From positions 17,050,001 to 17,114,000 of the forward strand of contig NC_052140.2 in the NCBI RefSeq assembly GCF_016086655.4: a DNA stretch of 64,000 nt. The letters are read 5' to 3'. Positions 45,831 through 58,230 of the stretch are shown in pieces. The notes under the pieces were generated by a model. The model made no database searches, was not told the DNA's origin, and saw only the letters and a program-made list of their open reading frames with translations. The DNA comes from Lepeophtheirus salmonis. Its lineage: Eukaryota; Arthropoda; Copepoda; Siphonostomatoida; Caligidae. Position 1 is the stretch's first letter. Every line of letters starts with the position of its first letter. The position numbers were made by a program, and so were the translations under genes.

Positions 45831-46129
45831 TTGTTTTTATTTGAAAATTACGGGTTTTATGCTGTTTTTTATAAAGAAATCTTTGAGCCCCGTACAAGTG
45901 CGACAGGGAAATTGTTCACGCATTTAAATTATTCTTTTACGCTAATTAAGGTTTTAGTTGACATATCATGCAATGTTCTTATAAATATGTTTTTTTTTTT
46001 GTGCATTGTTATAATTGAATCAAAATGGACTATTTATATATAAGAACACACTTCATGTGTTAGTGGACTGCCCTGCCATTAATATCCTTAATATTTTATA
46101 TCCATAAATCTAAAAGGGCTGACCAATTG

Positions 46130-46550
46130 GGGAAAAAAATATGTCAAACACCTAGTTCTTTTTTAAAATTTCAAGGAAGAAGGGAGGTAAAAAGGTCTCT
46201 GTACATTGCAAATATTAATTGTACAGCCCTCATCGCCAGTAGACTAACTAACTATCAACCTATTTGGGAAAATGAGTTGGGAGGTATCATCTTGGCAGCT
46301 TCAGCCCACTATGTCCCTCTCACAATGAAAATTCCTAAAAACGACTGAGTAATATAATTTTTCAGGAGCAGAACACCTTCCATCGACTTCACAGAATCAT
46401 ATAAGTATTTTAAAAACCGTAATAAGAAATTTTTACAATTATTTATGATGACTGGTTATTTGTTTGTTTACTATTTTTTTTTTTTTTTTTAGATTGATTT
46501 TTTAGAATAATAGTTGAAATTCTACCCCGGAGCATTAAGTATAAACTACA
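46130..46550 (+). repeat. repeat family A, copy 2 (plus), with ORF remnant
   Basis: Inverse of copy 1 at 6070-6470. The frame 46127-46345 ends LGGIILAASAHYVPLTMKIP then a stop. The DNA match continues past the stop through CATCGACTTCACAGAATCAT, TTTGTTTGTTTACTA, a run of 18 T and TTTTTAGAATAATAGTTGAA. The shared non-coding tail shows it is a dispersed repeat and not two copies of a host gene. Confidence 0.6.
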
Positions 46551-46679
46551 ATGTTTATTTATGTGCTTGTACACGATTGCTCCGGTTTATTTATATATAT
46601 AAACCAAAAACAGAATTTTCAAAAAAAAAAAAAAAAATAGTGGATAGGAATCAAAAAGATAAAGGGTTTCGGATCTTCT

Positions 46680-47030
46680 CGACACGGATGTTGATCTAAT
46701 AAGAACATTTGGCAGTGTGACCGTGATGACAGCCTGGAACATCAGAGTGGCCAAGGAGAATGGGAAAGGAGTCATAAGGTAGGCAGGAAATGGTTTGAAG
46801 CGAGATGAAACATTGCTCAAGTTCCTCGAGGCAAAGATCAAGGAAGATCTAACAGCATTATTGCACCGCCTGTCTGACAAGTTTAACGTTCGCAAGATCA
46901 CCATCAAGAGGGCAGTTCATGATGACATTGGCATTAAGTACTTTGTCAGAACTAAAAGACAACTTCTCATAGACGGGATGAAGGCCTTAAGGCTTGAGAG
47001 ATGCAAAAAAGTCCTTAATTACTTGAGGAT
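46680..47030 (+). pseudogene. mariner-like transposase, N-terminal DNA-binding part
   Basis: The plus frame reads FGSVTVMTAWNIRVAKENGK then GVIR, stop, AGNGLKRDETLLKFLEAK then IKEDLTALLHRLSDKFNVRK and ITIKRAVHDDIGIKYFVRT then LLIDGMKALRLERCKKVLNY. These are the two helix-turn-helix units of a DD-D mariner-like transposase: 'S..T.WRVKK..', a charged linker with RD.., '.S....A......V...T..R.VHED...KSYV.R...L...M...R..R.KK.L'. Only one internal stop. It ends abruptly at LNYL where the catalytic domain should begin. It lies 850 bases after the C-terminal fragment at 45471-45830, in the same direction but wrong order, so the two are from different copies. Confidence 0.75.
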
Positions 47031-47099
47031 TCCGTTTGATTTTTTGATATTTTTGAACGCTTTAAAATAAGAATTTTTCCTCTTCTCTAACACTTCAGT

Positions 47100-48840
47100 G
47101 GACCTTGACATTTTATTGTTGATATTAATCTTACCAAATAAATAACATGAGAATTTGAACATTCCCTGGATACTTCTCAGAATTATAAATATCCATAAAC
47201 CCCGCCCCCCTAAAAGTCCCAATAATCAACACTGAAATCTCAGGAAAATAAAAATAAGTTTCAGGATTTCAATACTATTTGACACTCACATTAAATCAAT
47301 TATATTTTATATTATTTTTTACTCTCAATAATATATGTTAATAAGTGTATGGAACCATATTATGCATGTGTTTTAAGCCTATCTCTGTATTGTTAATAAA
47401 TAAGTTCCAACGTTATTTCGAATATAAAATTTAACCGAAGTTTAACTCAAACGAAACAAGAACATGCTTTGATGAGTTGAAAACAACTTCAAGAATAGTA
47501 AACTCTTAACTTTTTCGATAAACAAGGCTTGAAGAAATAGTTGATATAATCAAACAAAATTACTCAATTATTGTTGCATATATGACATCCAAAGATTTCG
47601 ACATTTTGTAAAATATAATCCCTAATGTAACGTCAATATACCAAGATTTCGTGATTACTCTCAAAGAGTTGCAAATCTGGCTTCATACATTCCTGGACTA
47701 GGGAGAAAACGGATTCTGATATATATATCAACCACCATATCGTTTTTGAGTAATTATCTCTCTAACCAGGAAAATAAAAATGTTCCTCAGCCAATCTACG
47801 AATACTTATATGTTAAAAAATGTGGGAAGTAATTTAGAACAGGGATTTTCAAATACTATGTACTGATTTACTAAAACTTTAGAAAAATATACAACTCAAG
47901 AAACATAAGAATGACCAAAATCTAACAAAATATATTTTCTGGTAAACATGACTTGAAAAAAATTGGGCTGCATAAGTGTCCAAACCGAATAAGTATTTAA
48001 TTTCATGTATCCGTGCATTCAATGAGAAAATTTTAGAATATTTTTTTTTTCTATAAATTTGTATATCATCAAATTACAATGTTCCAACAAAAAAATACTT
48101 CTGTAGATTTTAAGTATATCCCTTAACCCAATATTATTAATGCTCTTTTAATAACACACATAGTTAACTGGAAAAAAATTATTAAAAAATGTACTTCATT
48201 GCATGATAAATATTTAAACAATCATAATAATTATGCCATATTTTAATATTCTTCCTGTTTGCTCTAGTAAAAATCCATTAAAATTCTTAAAATACTTGTA
48301 AATATATAAACACCCAGAAACAAAAAATTATTTTTATGACAGAATCTAAATAACATGAGTTCAGGACTTCAACAAAATACAATTTATTAGTCATAAACTC
48401 ATAAAAATCCAGGAATCCATTACTTTATACTAATATTGAAAATTAACTAAGTGACATAATTTTTATATAACGTAGCGTGTATTCTATAAAAACTAGCTAA
48501 AATATAAGAGTATGTGTTACTCCTAGTATTAAAAACGCCCAAAGTAGTAGGGCTTATTGCTGTTGAAAGACTTCCAAACATACTCAATGATATCAATTTT
48601 TAAACTTCCAAAATTGACAAAATCTAAAACATGTATTTTTGAAGACAATTACTAAAAAAAAACAGATATAATTCCTTATCCAATAAAAAATATTATATTA
48701 TTTTTTAATTATTATGAGTAGTATTATAAAAAACAAATGAAAATATAAAATAAAACCATAGAGAGACGGAACATGTTAAATTAAATATGTATATATATAT
48801 ATCCATCTCAGTTTGGTCTTAAAAATGCATTTTTACGGTA
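47100..48840. other. AT-rich stretch, no gene seen
   Basis: No motif, RNA gene or repeat recognised. Confidence 0.45.
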
Positions 48841-48847
48841 CTAGGAA

Positions 48848-48912
48848 AATTGCCATGGGAAAAATTGCCAGTGGAAGATTGCCATGAAGAAAGTTGCCAG
48901 GGAGGAAATTTC
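48848..48912. repeat. short tandem repeat, about 14-base unit
   Basis: GAAAATTGCCATGG, GAAAAATTGCCAGTG, GAAGATTGCCATGA, AGAAAGTTGCCAGG follow one another. Core (A/G)TTGCCA. Four units, then a degenerate fifth. Confidence 0.8.
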
Positions 48913-49134
48913 TCGTATTTTGATCAAACTTCATGATGAATAAAAACACGTTATTAAGTTGTTTAATATTATTTATGACAAATGTCTAACCGTATTTGCT
49001 TGTTCCATCCCCAAGGGAGTACCTTCAAGTGTGATAAAAATTATTGCAATGCAATTTAAGAGAGGAGGAATAAAGGTCAATTAAAAATGTTTTTACTTAT
49101 CTCTAATTCTAATTGGTCTAAAATTTCGTGTATT

Positions 49135-49208
49135 ATGGTGGAGCTTATTTCTTATTATTGAGAAATGTTCAGCTCGGAGGGTCGCAATTTTTTTATTTTT
49201 GTTGAAAT
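49135..49208 (+). repeat. repeat family E fragment
   Basis: ATGGTGGAGCTTATTTCTTA then TTGAGAAATGTTCAGC matches the opening of the family E repeat at 43067 and, inverted, 50845. It abuts the coding-like remnant starting near 49209. Confidence 0.55.
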
Positions 49209-50290
49209 ACATGATATAAAAATTTTATGTGATCAAATTCAATGCATGTTGTTTGACACAACAAATTCAAATACGGGTAAGACTACTAGAGCATGTCTTC
49301 TTCTTGAGAAAAAAACTAGAAAATAACCTGTTATTTATCGCATGCAGACAACATATTATTGAACTAATCATAAGCATAGCATTTGAGTATAGTTTTGGAT
49401 CTTTTTATTTGATGTTCAAAAGATTTCAAGGAAAATGGCCATCAATTTGAACAGCTATGTATTTTCTAGTCTCCTAGAAGATGTACAACAACAGTCCCTT
49501 GATTATGCGAAGAAATGTATGGAAACAAATCTTCCTTGACACAACTATAAAGAATTCCTTAAGCTGGTAATTATATTCCCTGGTGATGTGCAATCATGAG
49601 GTGAAATATTTATGTCACCTGGTGCCTATGTGTTTTAAAAGATTATATTGCCCTAAAATTTTGATATTTTGATGGCAATTCTAATAGACAGATTATGCAA
49701 TATTTGTTTTTATAGTAGAAGTGTATCTTTAAGCCTGGATGTCTGCTCCTCAAGTCATAACTGCAACGAATAATGTCAAAATTTAATAATATCCTTAAAT
49801 GAAATTCAGATATAACGAAGTCAACATCAAAAAAAAAAAAAATCAAGCACTTATGGTACTTGTTCGAGAAACTTATTGTATTTCTCTAATTGGCAGTCCA
49901 TTAAGTTTAAAATCAAAAAGACGAATCATGAAAGTGCAAATTTGAGTAATGAAATCCAAGAAAGGCCGTTATTTACTCTCAATGAGTTAAAAATACGCTT
50001 GGAATATTTCACAGCAAAAAAATCAAAGCAACGGTTTCAAAGTCTGCGACTCAAAGATAGATTTTTTGAGACAGATTCTTACTTATGAAATGGTTGAGAT
50101 GCCTACTGACAAGCTCTTGATTATAACATTCATTACAACGTTGTTAATTATCCTACTGTGCGTAGAGTTGATCTCCTTAAGGAATATAATGTTCTACTAA
50201 CATTTGATGAATTGCAGCTTTTATTCCTTATCCATATGGTCAAAGATCATCGAAGCTTATATGTCCTTGATTCAGGAAAAATATTGTTTT
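49209..50290 (+). pseudogene. decayed copy of a multi-copy uncharacterized, transposase-like protein
   Basis: From the sequence, in plus order: CMLFDTTNSNTG then RACLLLEKKLENNLLFIACR and QHIIELIISIAFEYSFG then LMFKRFQGKWPSI (49220-49448); LEDVQQQSLDYAKK; HNYKEFLKLVIIFPGDVQS, stop, then FMSPGAYVF (49540-49630); IKHLWYLFEKLIVFL (49840-49885); FTAKKSKQRFQSLRLKDRFF; VRRVDLLKEYNVLLTFDELQ then LLFLIHMVKDHRSL (50160-50260). From memory this order (FDTT.SNTG..ACxLLE, ACRHH..E, LELSIIFLG, APGA.H.ARWM, HLWYLSEELV, AERGV.LI..YN..LT.DE.Q..FLLQVV..HR) is that of a large family of unnamed proteins, many-copy in several invertebrates. FDTT plus C..HH suggests an RNase H-like transposase. Multiple frame changes; N-terminal part missing. 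Confidence 0.6.
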
Positions 50291-50633
50291 TAAATTGTAA
50301 TTTAAAAAACCACGTGTAATAAAAATTACTTCGTATAACTTGATTGCCTTTGATTCAAAATTTAGATTAATAATAAATTAGGAGAATATATAAGTTTACT
50401 CGTTGAAAAAAAATGCCTGCCCTTAATAAAATGTGTCTACAATGTTAGTTTTCAACTAAAACTAGCCCATAATAGTTCTTAACCAGGAACTGACGAATTG
50501 ACATACAGCAAAAACTGGAAGTGATGGGAATTATTATTCTAATTGATTACTTAGAGCAAAATGTAATTATAAAAAATAAAAATATTTTTGATTGCTAATT
50601 TATTTAACTTAACTTATTGTATTATAAGATTTG

Positions 50634-50850
50634 TTGTAACACAAAGTCAACATATGGTATTTAGGTGGAAAAACTCATTTTTGAAGAACAATTGTAAAAT
50701 TTTCAAACTTTGGAGTCGTTCAACTACTTTTAAATTTTTCTCAAAACTGTTCAAAATTTATATACGATGTTTTTCATCAAAAAGGAAAAGTTTGTGACAC
50801 TCCAACCTCAACATTTCTCAAAAAAAAAAAAATAAGCTCCACTTTATTGT
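50634..50850 (-). repeat. repeat family E, arm 1 of an inverted pair
   Basis: It matches 50990-51115 in opposite orientation over about 100 bases: ACACAAAGT(C/T)A then ATATGGTATTTAGGTG, AAAAACTCATTTTTGAAGAA, TAAAATTTTCAAAC then AGTCGTTCAA. It also extends to GAAATGTTGAGG / AATAAGCTCCACTT, the end shared with 43067 and 49135. Confidence 0.75.
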
Positions 50851-50989
50851 ATTAGCCTAATGAAGTTTTCATGAATTTGTTTTCAAGTCTTTTTGACTAA
50901 AATTAATGAAATTTAATTTAAAAGAATTTAACGTTTCGGACAAGATTATTTATATTTCTTTACCTTGAACTAAAAACCTAAAATATTAA

Positions 50990-51115
50990 TTAAAACCATA
51001 GTCCATATTATATATTTGAACGACTTCAAGGTTTGAAAATTTTACGACTTTTCTTCAAAAATGAGTTTTTTCACCTAAATACCATATAATAACTTTGTGT
51101 TACAAGTGTTAGGTA
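50990..51115 (+). repeat. repeat family E, arm 2 of the inverted pair
   Basis: Reverse of 50634-50732, separated from arm 1 by about 140 bases. Would form a long hairpin as single-stranded DNA or RNA. Confidence 0.75.
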
Positions 51116-51129
51116 GTGTCAAAGGGTCC

Positions 51130-52310
51130 GCAGAGGTCGGTCAGAGGGACTGTAGTACCTCTAAATAAAATTATTTTTGTCTGTATCACACCAAAATTAT
51201 CAGTTCGATATAAATTCTTAGTTTACTACCAATGAGAAAAATGAGTATTGAAATGAGTATTCAAGTGTGTAAAAATTATACCAGCAATTAAGCAGTATTC
51301 AAGCGAGTAATAATTATAATTTATAATTCTTTGAGTTGGTTTTTTATATGCTCGAAAATATTGGAGCAAGAAAATTCAGCTTGAAGCACATCACTAGAAA
51401 ATACTATACTTTTGGCATTCTGTAAAAATTTAAAAAGCAATGAATTATTCAATAGCCCACAATAACTGCTTTTAAATGATAAAAAGTAAATGTACATCTA
51501 TAAAAAATGGTCTCTTTTATTATAATATTTTTTGCACAACATTAATATAACGATTAAGAAATGTTGTATTATTTTATGGTAATAAATTTGGTTTATGTTT
51601 CATTTATATCAATGTCTTTATTTTTTTTATAACATAGAGTAGTGTCCTTAAGTATACCCGAATGGATCTTACCTCTTAATAATTAATATTCACGGGCTCA
51701 CAATGTAAGTTTACACTCCCATTATACTTTATCTTTCTATCTCGAAATTGGAGACTGCGTAAGTGAAAAGTTGAAATTAATTTATTGCAAGCTCCCAAAA
51801 ATAATAAAATAAATTTGTCAAGTTATTTATATAAACAAAATATGTGGATTTGAAATAAACTTGCACTGACATATACTAAATAATTTATAAATCAAACATA
51901 GCATATTTGATAATACAAACTTGTATTTAAAATATTTTGTGTATCATTATTGAAATCTAAGGACAGAGATCGATGGAAAAAAGAAGATATTAATATACAA
52001 ATGATAAGATTGTATTAATTTTAAGAATTATTCATTGTATTTCTTAATTCATAGATGTTGAAAATCTTGGGTGAGAAGTAAATGTTATCTAGATTCCGTA
52101 AGTGTACCATAATATGGAGCTCCTTTTCTATTTCTTATTCTATATGTGCTGGAACTTATCAGAGTAAATTATTTCTTCCATTTGACAGAGAATAGTTACT
52201 ACATTGAAAACATTTGGAGAATTGGGATGTTTTTATTGCGAAATTTACTTTTATTATCCTGGCTTTCTTCTATTTTTATCACGCAGAGCTGTAAGAACTG
52301 GTTCTAGGAC
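51130..52310. other. AT-rich stretch, no gene seen
   Basis: Nothing recognised. A short higher-GC piece at 51118-51165 has no match in the window. Confidence 0.45.
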
Positions 52311-52334
52311 AATTGTCAAAAAAGATTAGTGCTG

Positions 52335-52795
52335 AAAAACAATTGGGCAAATTATATTTCACAGGAAGGACAACATGTCGAACAGAAATTTCGTCAAAGG
52401 ACAACTTACCGAATGTACATTTTGGTTAAAAGACAATTTACCGAAGGTACTTTTTGCCAAAGGACCATTTGGGACGTTTTGGGCAAAAATTATATTGAAA
52501 TTATACGATTGTGTATTTTAATTCAATTGAAAATGATCGTATGACAATAGGTCTTTTTTTAATATAGTATACTCGTTTATGTCATATAAGCTCATTTAAC
52601 AATTGTATTTACTGTAACAATATCTATTTATCATGGGAGCATTTAAATTGGATTAAAATATTCAATCATAAATCAAAAAGTTAAGTATAATTTTTTAGTT
52701 AAATGTCCCAATGGTCCATTGGTAAAATTTCCGTTTGCAAATTAGACTTTGGCAATTGGTACATTCAGCAAATTGTCCTTCGCTAAAATCATTTT
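52335..52795. repeat. foldback-like repeat with tandem sub-repeats in each arm
   Basis: Left arm (52340-52490) repeats CAAAGGACAACTTACCGAAT, GTACATTTTGG, AAAGACAATTTACCGAAGGT and TTTTGCCAAAGGACCATTTG. The right arm (52700-52790) is the inverse: CAATGGTCCATTGGTAAAAT, GCAAATTAGACTTTGGCAAT, TACATTCAGCAAATTGTCCT. The shared unit is (G)GACAATTTGCCGAATGTAC(A)TTTTGGCAAA. Inverted arms built of short tandem units around a unique centre are typical of foldback elements. A single-arm relative is at 21815-21905. Confidence 0.7.
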
Positions 52796-52799
52796 TTAA

Positions 52800-54820
52800 A
52801 CTATTCTGGCAATTAACACTTGTGTGGATCGTGAAAGTAGATGAAGGTGCTCATTATAAATTTACACACTAATACTACAGTGTAAGGTATTCTTGAAAAA
52901 ATGGTACTGTAATAATTCATGTCAGATAAAAGAAAAAGTTGTAGTTGATGTAATCTACTCCTACTTTAATCTAAGTCCACAGATCGACTCCAAATTATTA
53001 GAATATCTTGAAAAAGTCGCCCATGAGATATAAAAATGCTGATTGAATAATAACAAGTTTGCATAGATATTTCATCACTCCTTAAGTATAAGAAATCAAT
53101 CCTTTGTCATATGTCTATTTGACCTACATCTTAACCTTTTCAATATATACTAAGTTACAAACATGAATATCGAATGCTTATAAATATTTAACAAGTCAAC
53201 AAGTATAATTATTGTAATTTCCTATGGAACAAATAGGTATATTGACATTGTATTTTATAAATAAACATTCTTACGCAAACATAGATATATTTTTCCTTCT
53301 TCATGGCAAAACAAATTAATCAAAAATTCTGAGAAAGCCCTCACCCCAAATAGAAAATTCTGCTTTAAATGAAAGGTTTGCTTTTCGACGAAAAAGTATA
53401 GAAAGGACCAAAATATATAAGCTTATATTTGTGCTTAATCGGTACAAAATTGGTTTGTTTAATTGACAACATTAATAAGAACTGTAAAAGTAAAAAATAT
53501 TAGAACTGAATATCACAAATATAATGATTAATTCAACATATCGATTTAAATATTAATGACGATAAGAAGAAACTCATCCATCTAAAACAAGAACAAAATC
53601 CAATCCCCCCCAAGAGAAAGAAACACAGATAAACAAATATATCCAAATTCATTATTTGTCATTCTCTTCGTATGGTTACAAAAATTATTTCAAGATTTTG
53701 TAGAGTACAAGAACTTTGAGCTGTCTTTTTGTCATGTTTGATAGAAAAAATAAGTTTAAGTAATGAAAAGGAACAGAACAATTAATTAAAGACTAGTTTT
53801 TATATATTTAGTCAATAAAATACAAAATATTTATTTACTCTAAGCTATATGGAATCAATTACTATTAATGATATTTTTGAGTTTACACAAAAATGACGGA
53901 ACTTTGAGCCCTCCCAGAGCATTTTTGGTATGTAACACGATTTATTTTTCATGAAAATGAGTGACTTAACGTAATAAAGTTGGAATTTTCATCTAAAATA
54001 TTGATTTAAGATTAAATCAATTAGTATTGGTAAGCAAATATCTAACCAATAAAATATTATCTCGTTTTAACTACAGGGGGAGGATAATACCTATAAATCA
54101 CTCATTCTAATTAAAATCTTGTAGGGATGTATCTCCCATGGGATATTTAGGCTACTATTCTGCCCTTTTCAGGCAAAGCAAACTAATTTGCATTTTCGGT
54201 AATGTTGATAAAGTTGATTTTGACTCATGTTTTATTTTTAATCTCCTTCATGGCGGACATTATAATATTTAAATCTTTATTACTGAATTCAGGACCTATT
54301 TTGTACCTATTTGACGACCTTTTATCCTCAATCAAATTTTTGGAGCCAATTTTATCAACATTATACTACGTATCGTATACAATTTGATATGTGTATTAAG
54401 TATTTATTAATTTTTATTGTTTATTGATTATGCACCACAAAAAAAAAGTGTAATTTTAATTATGAATCCAACAAAGTCAATAATTTCTATTAATGCATTT
54501 CTACCTATAAACTATTGACTTTTCATTATACGTTTTTCCACTTTTTAGTCCAAGTGATGAATTTATTGATAAGATTTATTAATTGTCTTAATACAGAAAA
54601 AATGTATTCATTTAATTCATAATGATTATTTAATAGGAAAAAAAGAAATGGATCAAGAACATTAAAATGTCTTCCTATTGACACTAATGGTGTCTATGCA
54701 GAGTGAACAAAGCTGTCTGTGCCACGATAAAATTATTTTTATAATGCAGTTTTCTCTCTAACCTGATATCAGATTTAAAAATACCAGGTTCTGAATGCTT
54801 GATAGACTCTAATGTATTTT
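52800..54820. other. AT-rich stretch, no gene seen
   Basis: No motif or repeat recognised. Confidence 0.45.
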
Positions 54821-54829
54821 TTCCTCTGA

Positions 54830-55265
54830 ATTACCTCAAGACTCAATTGCAGGCTATATAAAAGGCCTAAAGAGCGAACAGGCATTCACAACTTGATCCA
54901 CTAGCAAATCCTGGAATTCCATTTTTATTCGAGCGATAATTTCCCCTTTGGTGTTGCAGGGGATTCACTTGGTTTGTCATTCGATCACACCCGACGTACA
55001 AAAAGTGCCAAAAAGTCCAAAAATCAGGGGAGAGGAAGGTGTCAAAATTGCATTGGAGACATTTGATACTTTTTTTCTAGGTGTGTGAGGGATCTGAGTC
55101 CTGCTGCCACATGCAAGGTTATTTTAGAACAAAATTGCCAGTTCCAGTTTATTAGGATTTTTGACATAAGTATTTTATTTGTTTGCGGCATTAGTCTAAA
55201 TAATCGCTGTCTGATAATAGGAACCAAGCAATTAAACATATGTGAGAATATAGCAGAATAATTTT
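54830..55265 (-). pseudogene. Tc1/mariner transposase, C-terminal part
   Basis: Minus strand, right to left: NWQFCSKITLHVAAGLRSL then THLEKKYQMSPMQF (55165-55040), a decayed 'WQFQQDSAP.H.A...Q.FL.EK....P..F', with the second aspartate lost (CSK for QQD); SPDFWTFWHFLYV, remnant of the SPDLNPLDFFLW block; then NTKGEIIARIKMEFQDLLVD then QVVNACSLFRPFI, stop. The last part is close to NTKDVLMSRIKKELQDF...DHVAYAC of the 6705-8101 element, so both belong to one family. Frame changes between blocks. Ends not found. Confidence 0.75.
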
Positions 55266-55279
55266 TAGCCAATATTATG

Positions 55280-58225
55280 ATCTACCTCTCCAAAATGTAG
55301 ATTACCTAATCAATGTGATATATTCAAAATAACTAATCAATTAAGATCCATGAACCGTATATTATAATATAACATTAATTGTTTAATTGAGACACGAGTC
55401 ACTTATTCTGAGGTAGTCCAACCCAATTTAGTAAGTATTGTATGGAGGCTGTCCATTTCCGAGTTGCTTCAACTCATAACCTTCAAAAATTAACAAAATT
55501 TCGTGTTGAATCATAAATAACTGTTCTGGAACTCCTATCAGGTGCTCATACGAATATATGAAGTTTGACTGGATAAACGCGACAATTCTCCTTGAAGCAA
55601 TGTTGATTGTTAATGTGTGGATCCTAATCTTGAACTCTCAGAAGTCATTCGGACGAAAATGTTTTATTTAGGGAAATATATGAAAAGACTAAAGAAGAAT
55701 CTTTATCCAGATACATTACCACACCCAATGGTTTATTACACAATCAAATCGATATATTATGAATAATTATTCAAATGAAAACTCAAATTAATTCATTTAT
55801 AAATTGAAGATTATAGTATTAAATTAATTGATAAACAAAATTATAAATAAGACAATTAGAGAAATCTTTAATCATTGAATCAATGAGAAAATGGATTTAG
55901 CAATAACGGAGTGCTAAATTGTGAGTATTTAGCTCCTTAATCCTGGAAGAGCTAAGCGTTTTGTATTCTGACAAAATAATAAGCTGTCAAGACGCCAAAC
56001 ACCTATTCTAAAGAAATCAAAGCTATTTACTTCCTTTTTTATTTATAAGTCGAACCAAATCAAACATGAATCGTCCAAGTTCGTGAATGAAGCCTTTCTC
56101 AACAAAGATCATAAATTGGATTTTGTAGAACGGTATTACAAAGGTGTCGTATGGATGGTGTATTAGGTAATTAATAAATGAAACCAAAGAATGTATAAAG
56201 CTAGAATATGAACATCATCCATTGGAATACAAATACAAACTCTTGATTGTACAAGTAATTAAAGGATTTAGAGTTTGAGACGATTCCACTGTATACCATA
56301 CTTGGTTAGTTAGAATTCGAGTAGATATTTAACGGCACATCCGATATTGGATGTATTCCCGAGACGGAGTTGGAGACACTGATATGATCCTTTATAAACT
56401 ATATTAATACGCCTAAAGAAAAAGGATTCTTAATTTTCTTTTTCTACTTGATGTACCCTGTGTCTGTTCCTCTCTCTATTCATTCTCATAAAAAAATAAG
56501 AAATTTTTTGATCTCAAGGATAACCAAATAATCAGGGATTCCCTAGCGTACAAAAGTAGGTAAGTTGTACTTAGAATTTTATCCATCCAAAAGTAAATAT
56601 TCAAAGCAGTATTTGCAATGGTATATATAATTTTCTCTTTTATGTTTACTATTTCATAGTGTCCCAAATTAGGAAACCTGATTCGAATAACGTCCAAAAT
56701 TATTTTTTTTAGTTTGAAACTTGTTTAAATACATACATTTTGGGTATTTTTTGAATGAGTTTTTATATCATTAATAGTTCCTCTTAATTCGATGTTTTCA
56801 TGAAAATATTCTGTTACAAACTTTTTACTAACATATTTTAAATGTGTATATTTAAAAATATCTTGGTTATAACGCACAATGCTTATATAATTTACATGAA
56901 CGTAAACACCTCTTCGATGGGTCCTACGATGCTTAACTTACCCTACATAAATAATGTGATGCAATTAACTTTTAAGAAAAGTTGTGATAAAACTATTCTT
57001 ATTATTAATTGATACGAAATTTCGTTTTTAGTGCTTCGATTAGCGTAGTAAAGTCCTTGAAATCATTTTTTTTAAAGTGACCACATCAAAAAGCCAACCA
57101 ATAAAGGTACCAGTATCTGTACTGAAATATTAGTATCTTGGTAGTTCTAAAAACGAGTTATAAAAGTGAGAAAACATTAAATAGAACATCACAAATACAT
57201 TAATTAATTTAACCCTTAGCATAATATAACTGGCAACTTCTGCTCTAGGAGAAACCTAGTCTAGAACTAAATCGCCACTGAGATGAAATAACTTCTGCAA
57301 TGCGTTTAACTCACAAACACAAAAATACCTTATGTATTTTGTTGTCACCTATCGATTAAATCGTCTCACTTAATACGTCATAGCAAATTTCCAAATTATT
57401 TATTTTCGATAAATAAACGAAGTAATTATTTTGCTTACATATTGATTCGTAGATAATTCCTCACTCCTTAACAAAAAATAATTTAATATTATAAACAAAA
57501 AATCACGGAAATTTTAGACTGTTCCACGGCATCTTTGCTAAAAATTTATTAATGGTGAATGAAAATAATCGACTTCACGTTATGAAGTTTAAATTTACAT
57601 AACAAATGGGCGGAAAAGTTCCGTAATCCAGAGATAGTTGCTACTATTTTTTTTTTTTTTATTAACCTCATTTTCAGTTTGTACGAACTTTCAATAGACA
57701 CCTTTCAAAATGTCTTATAAATTTGTTCTTTGATTTGTAAGATATTGTGGTAAATGTTACGCTACTTTTTTATTTACAAAACAATGGATGAAAGACAATT
57801 TTATATTCTAATTTTAAATTACTTTTTGCTAGAAAATATACGTTTCAAGCTTAGCAATAGCTTATAAAATGTTATGGGGTCTCCACTCCATAAAGTCCTT
57901 AATACTAAAAGTAAATATAAATATATATTTTTTAAAACCCAATTTATTACGAAATAATAAGTGTTGTCTTTGTTGAGACTGAGACTTTTTAGGCCATATG
58001 TAATAAAATATTGATTAAGAATCAAATTATTTATCAAATGGTATTACTATGATTATAGTTATTCTATAAAATATTCAAATTATCAATTTTTAACTCTTGA
58101 GGGAAGATTGTTCCTACGTACCATTCCTTTTAGTTAAAGTTCTAAAAGAATATATTCCCATACTGATATCCAGGGGTTTCCATTCTGCCTATACAAGTCA
58201 AACACAATAACTTTTATTTTCAAAA
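55280..58225. other. AT-rich stretch with two weak coding-like pieces
   Basis: At 55440-55640 minus (LSRLSSQTSYIRMST) and 56060-56165 plus (HESSKFVNEAFLNKDHKLDF then VERYYKGVVWMVY) the reading is more protein-like and GC-richer than the surroundings, but I recognise no family. They might be retroelement or exon remnants. Confidence 0.3.
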
Positions 58226-58230
58226 GAAAG

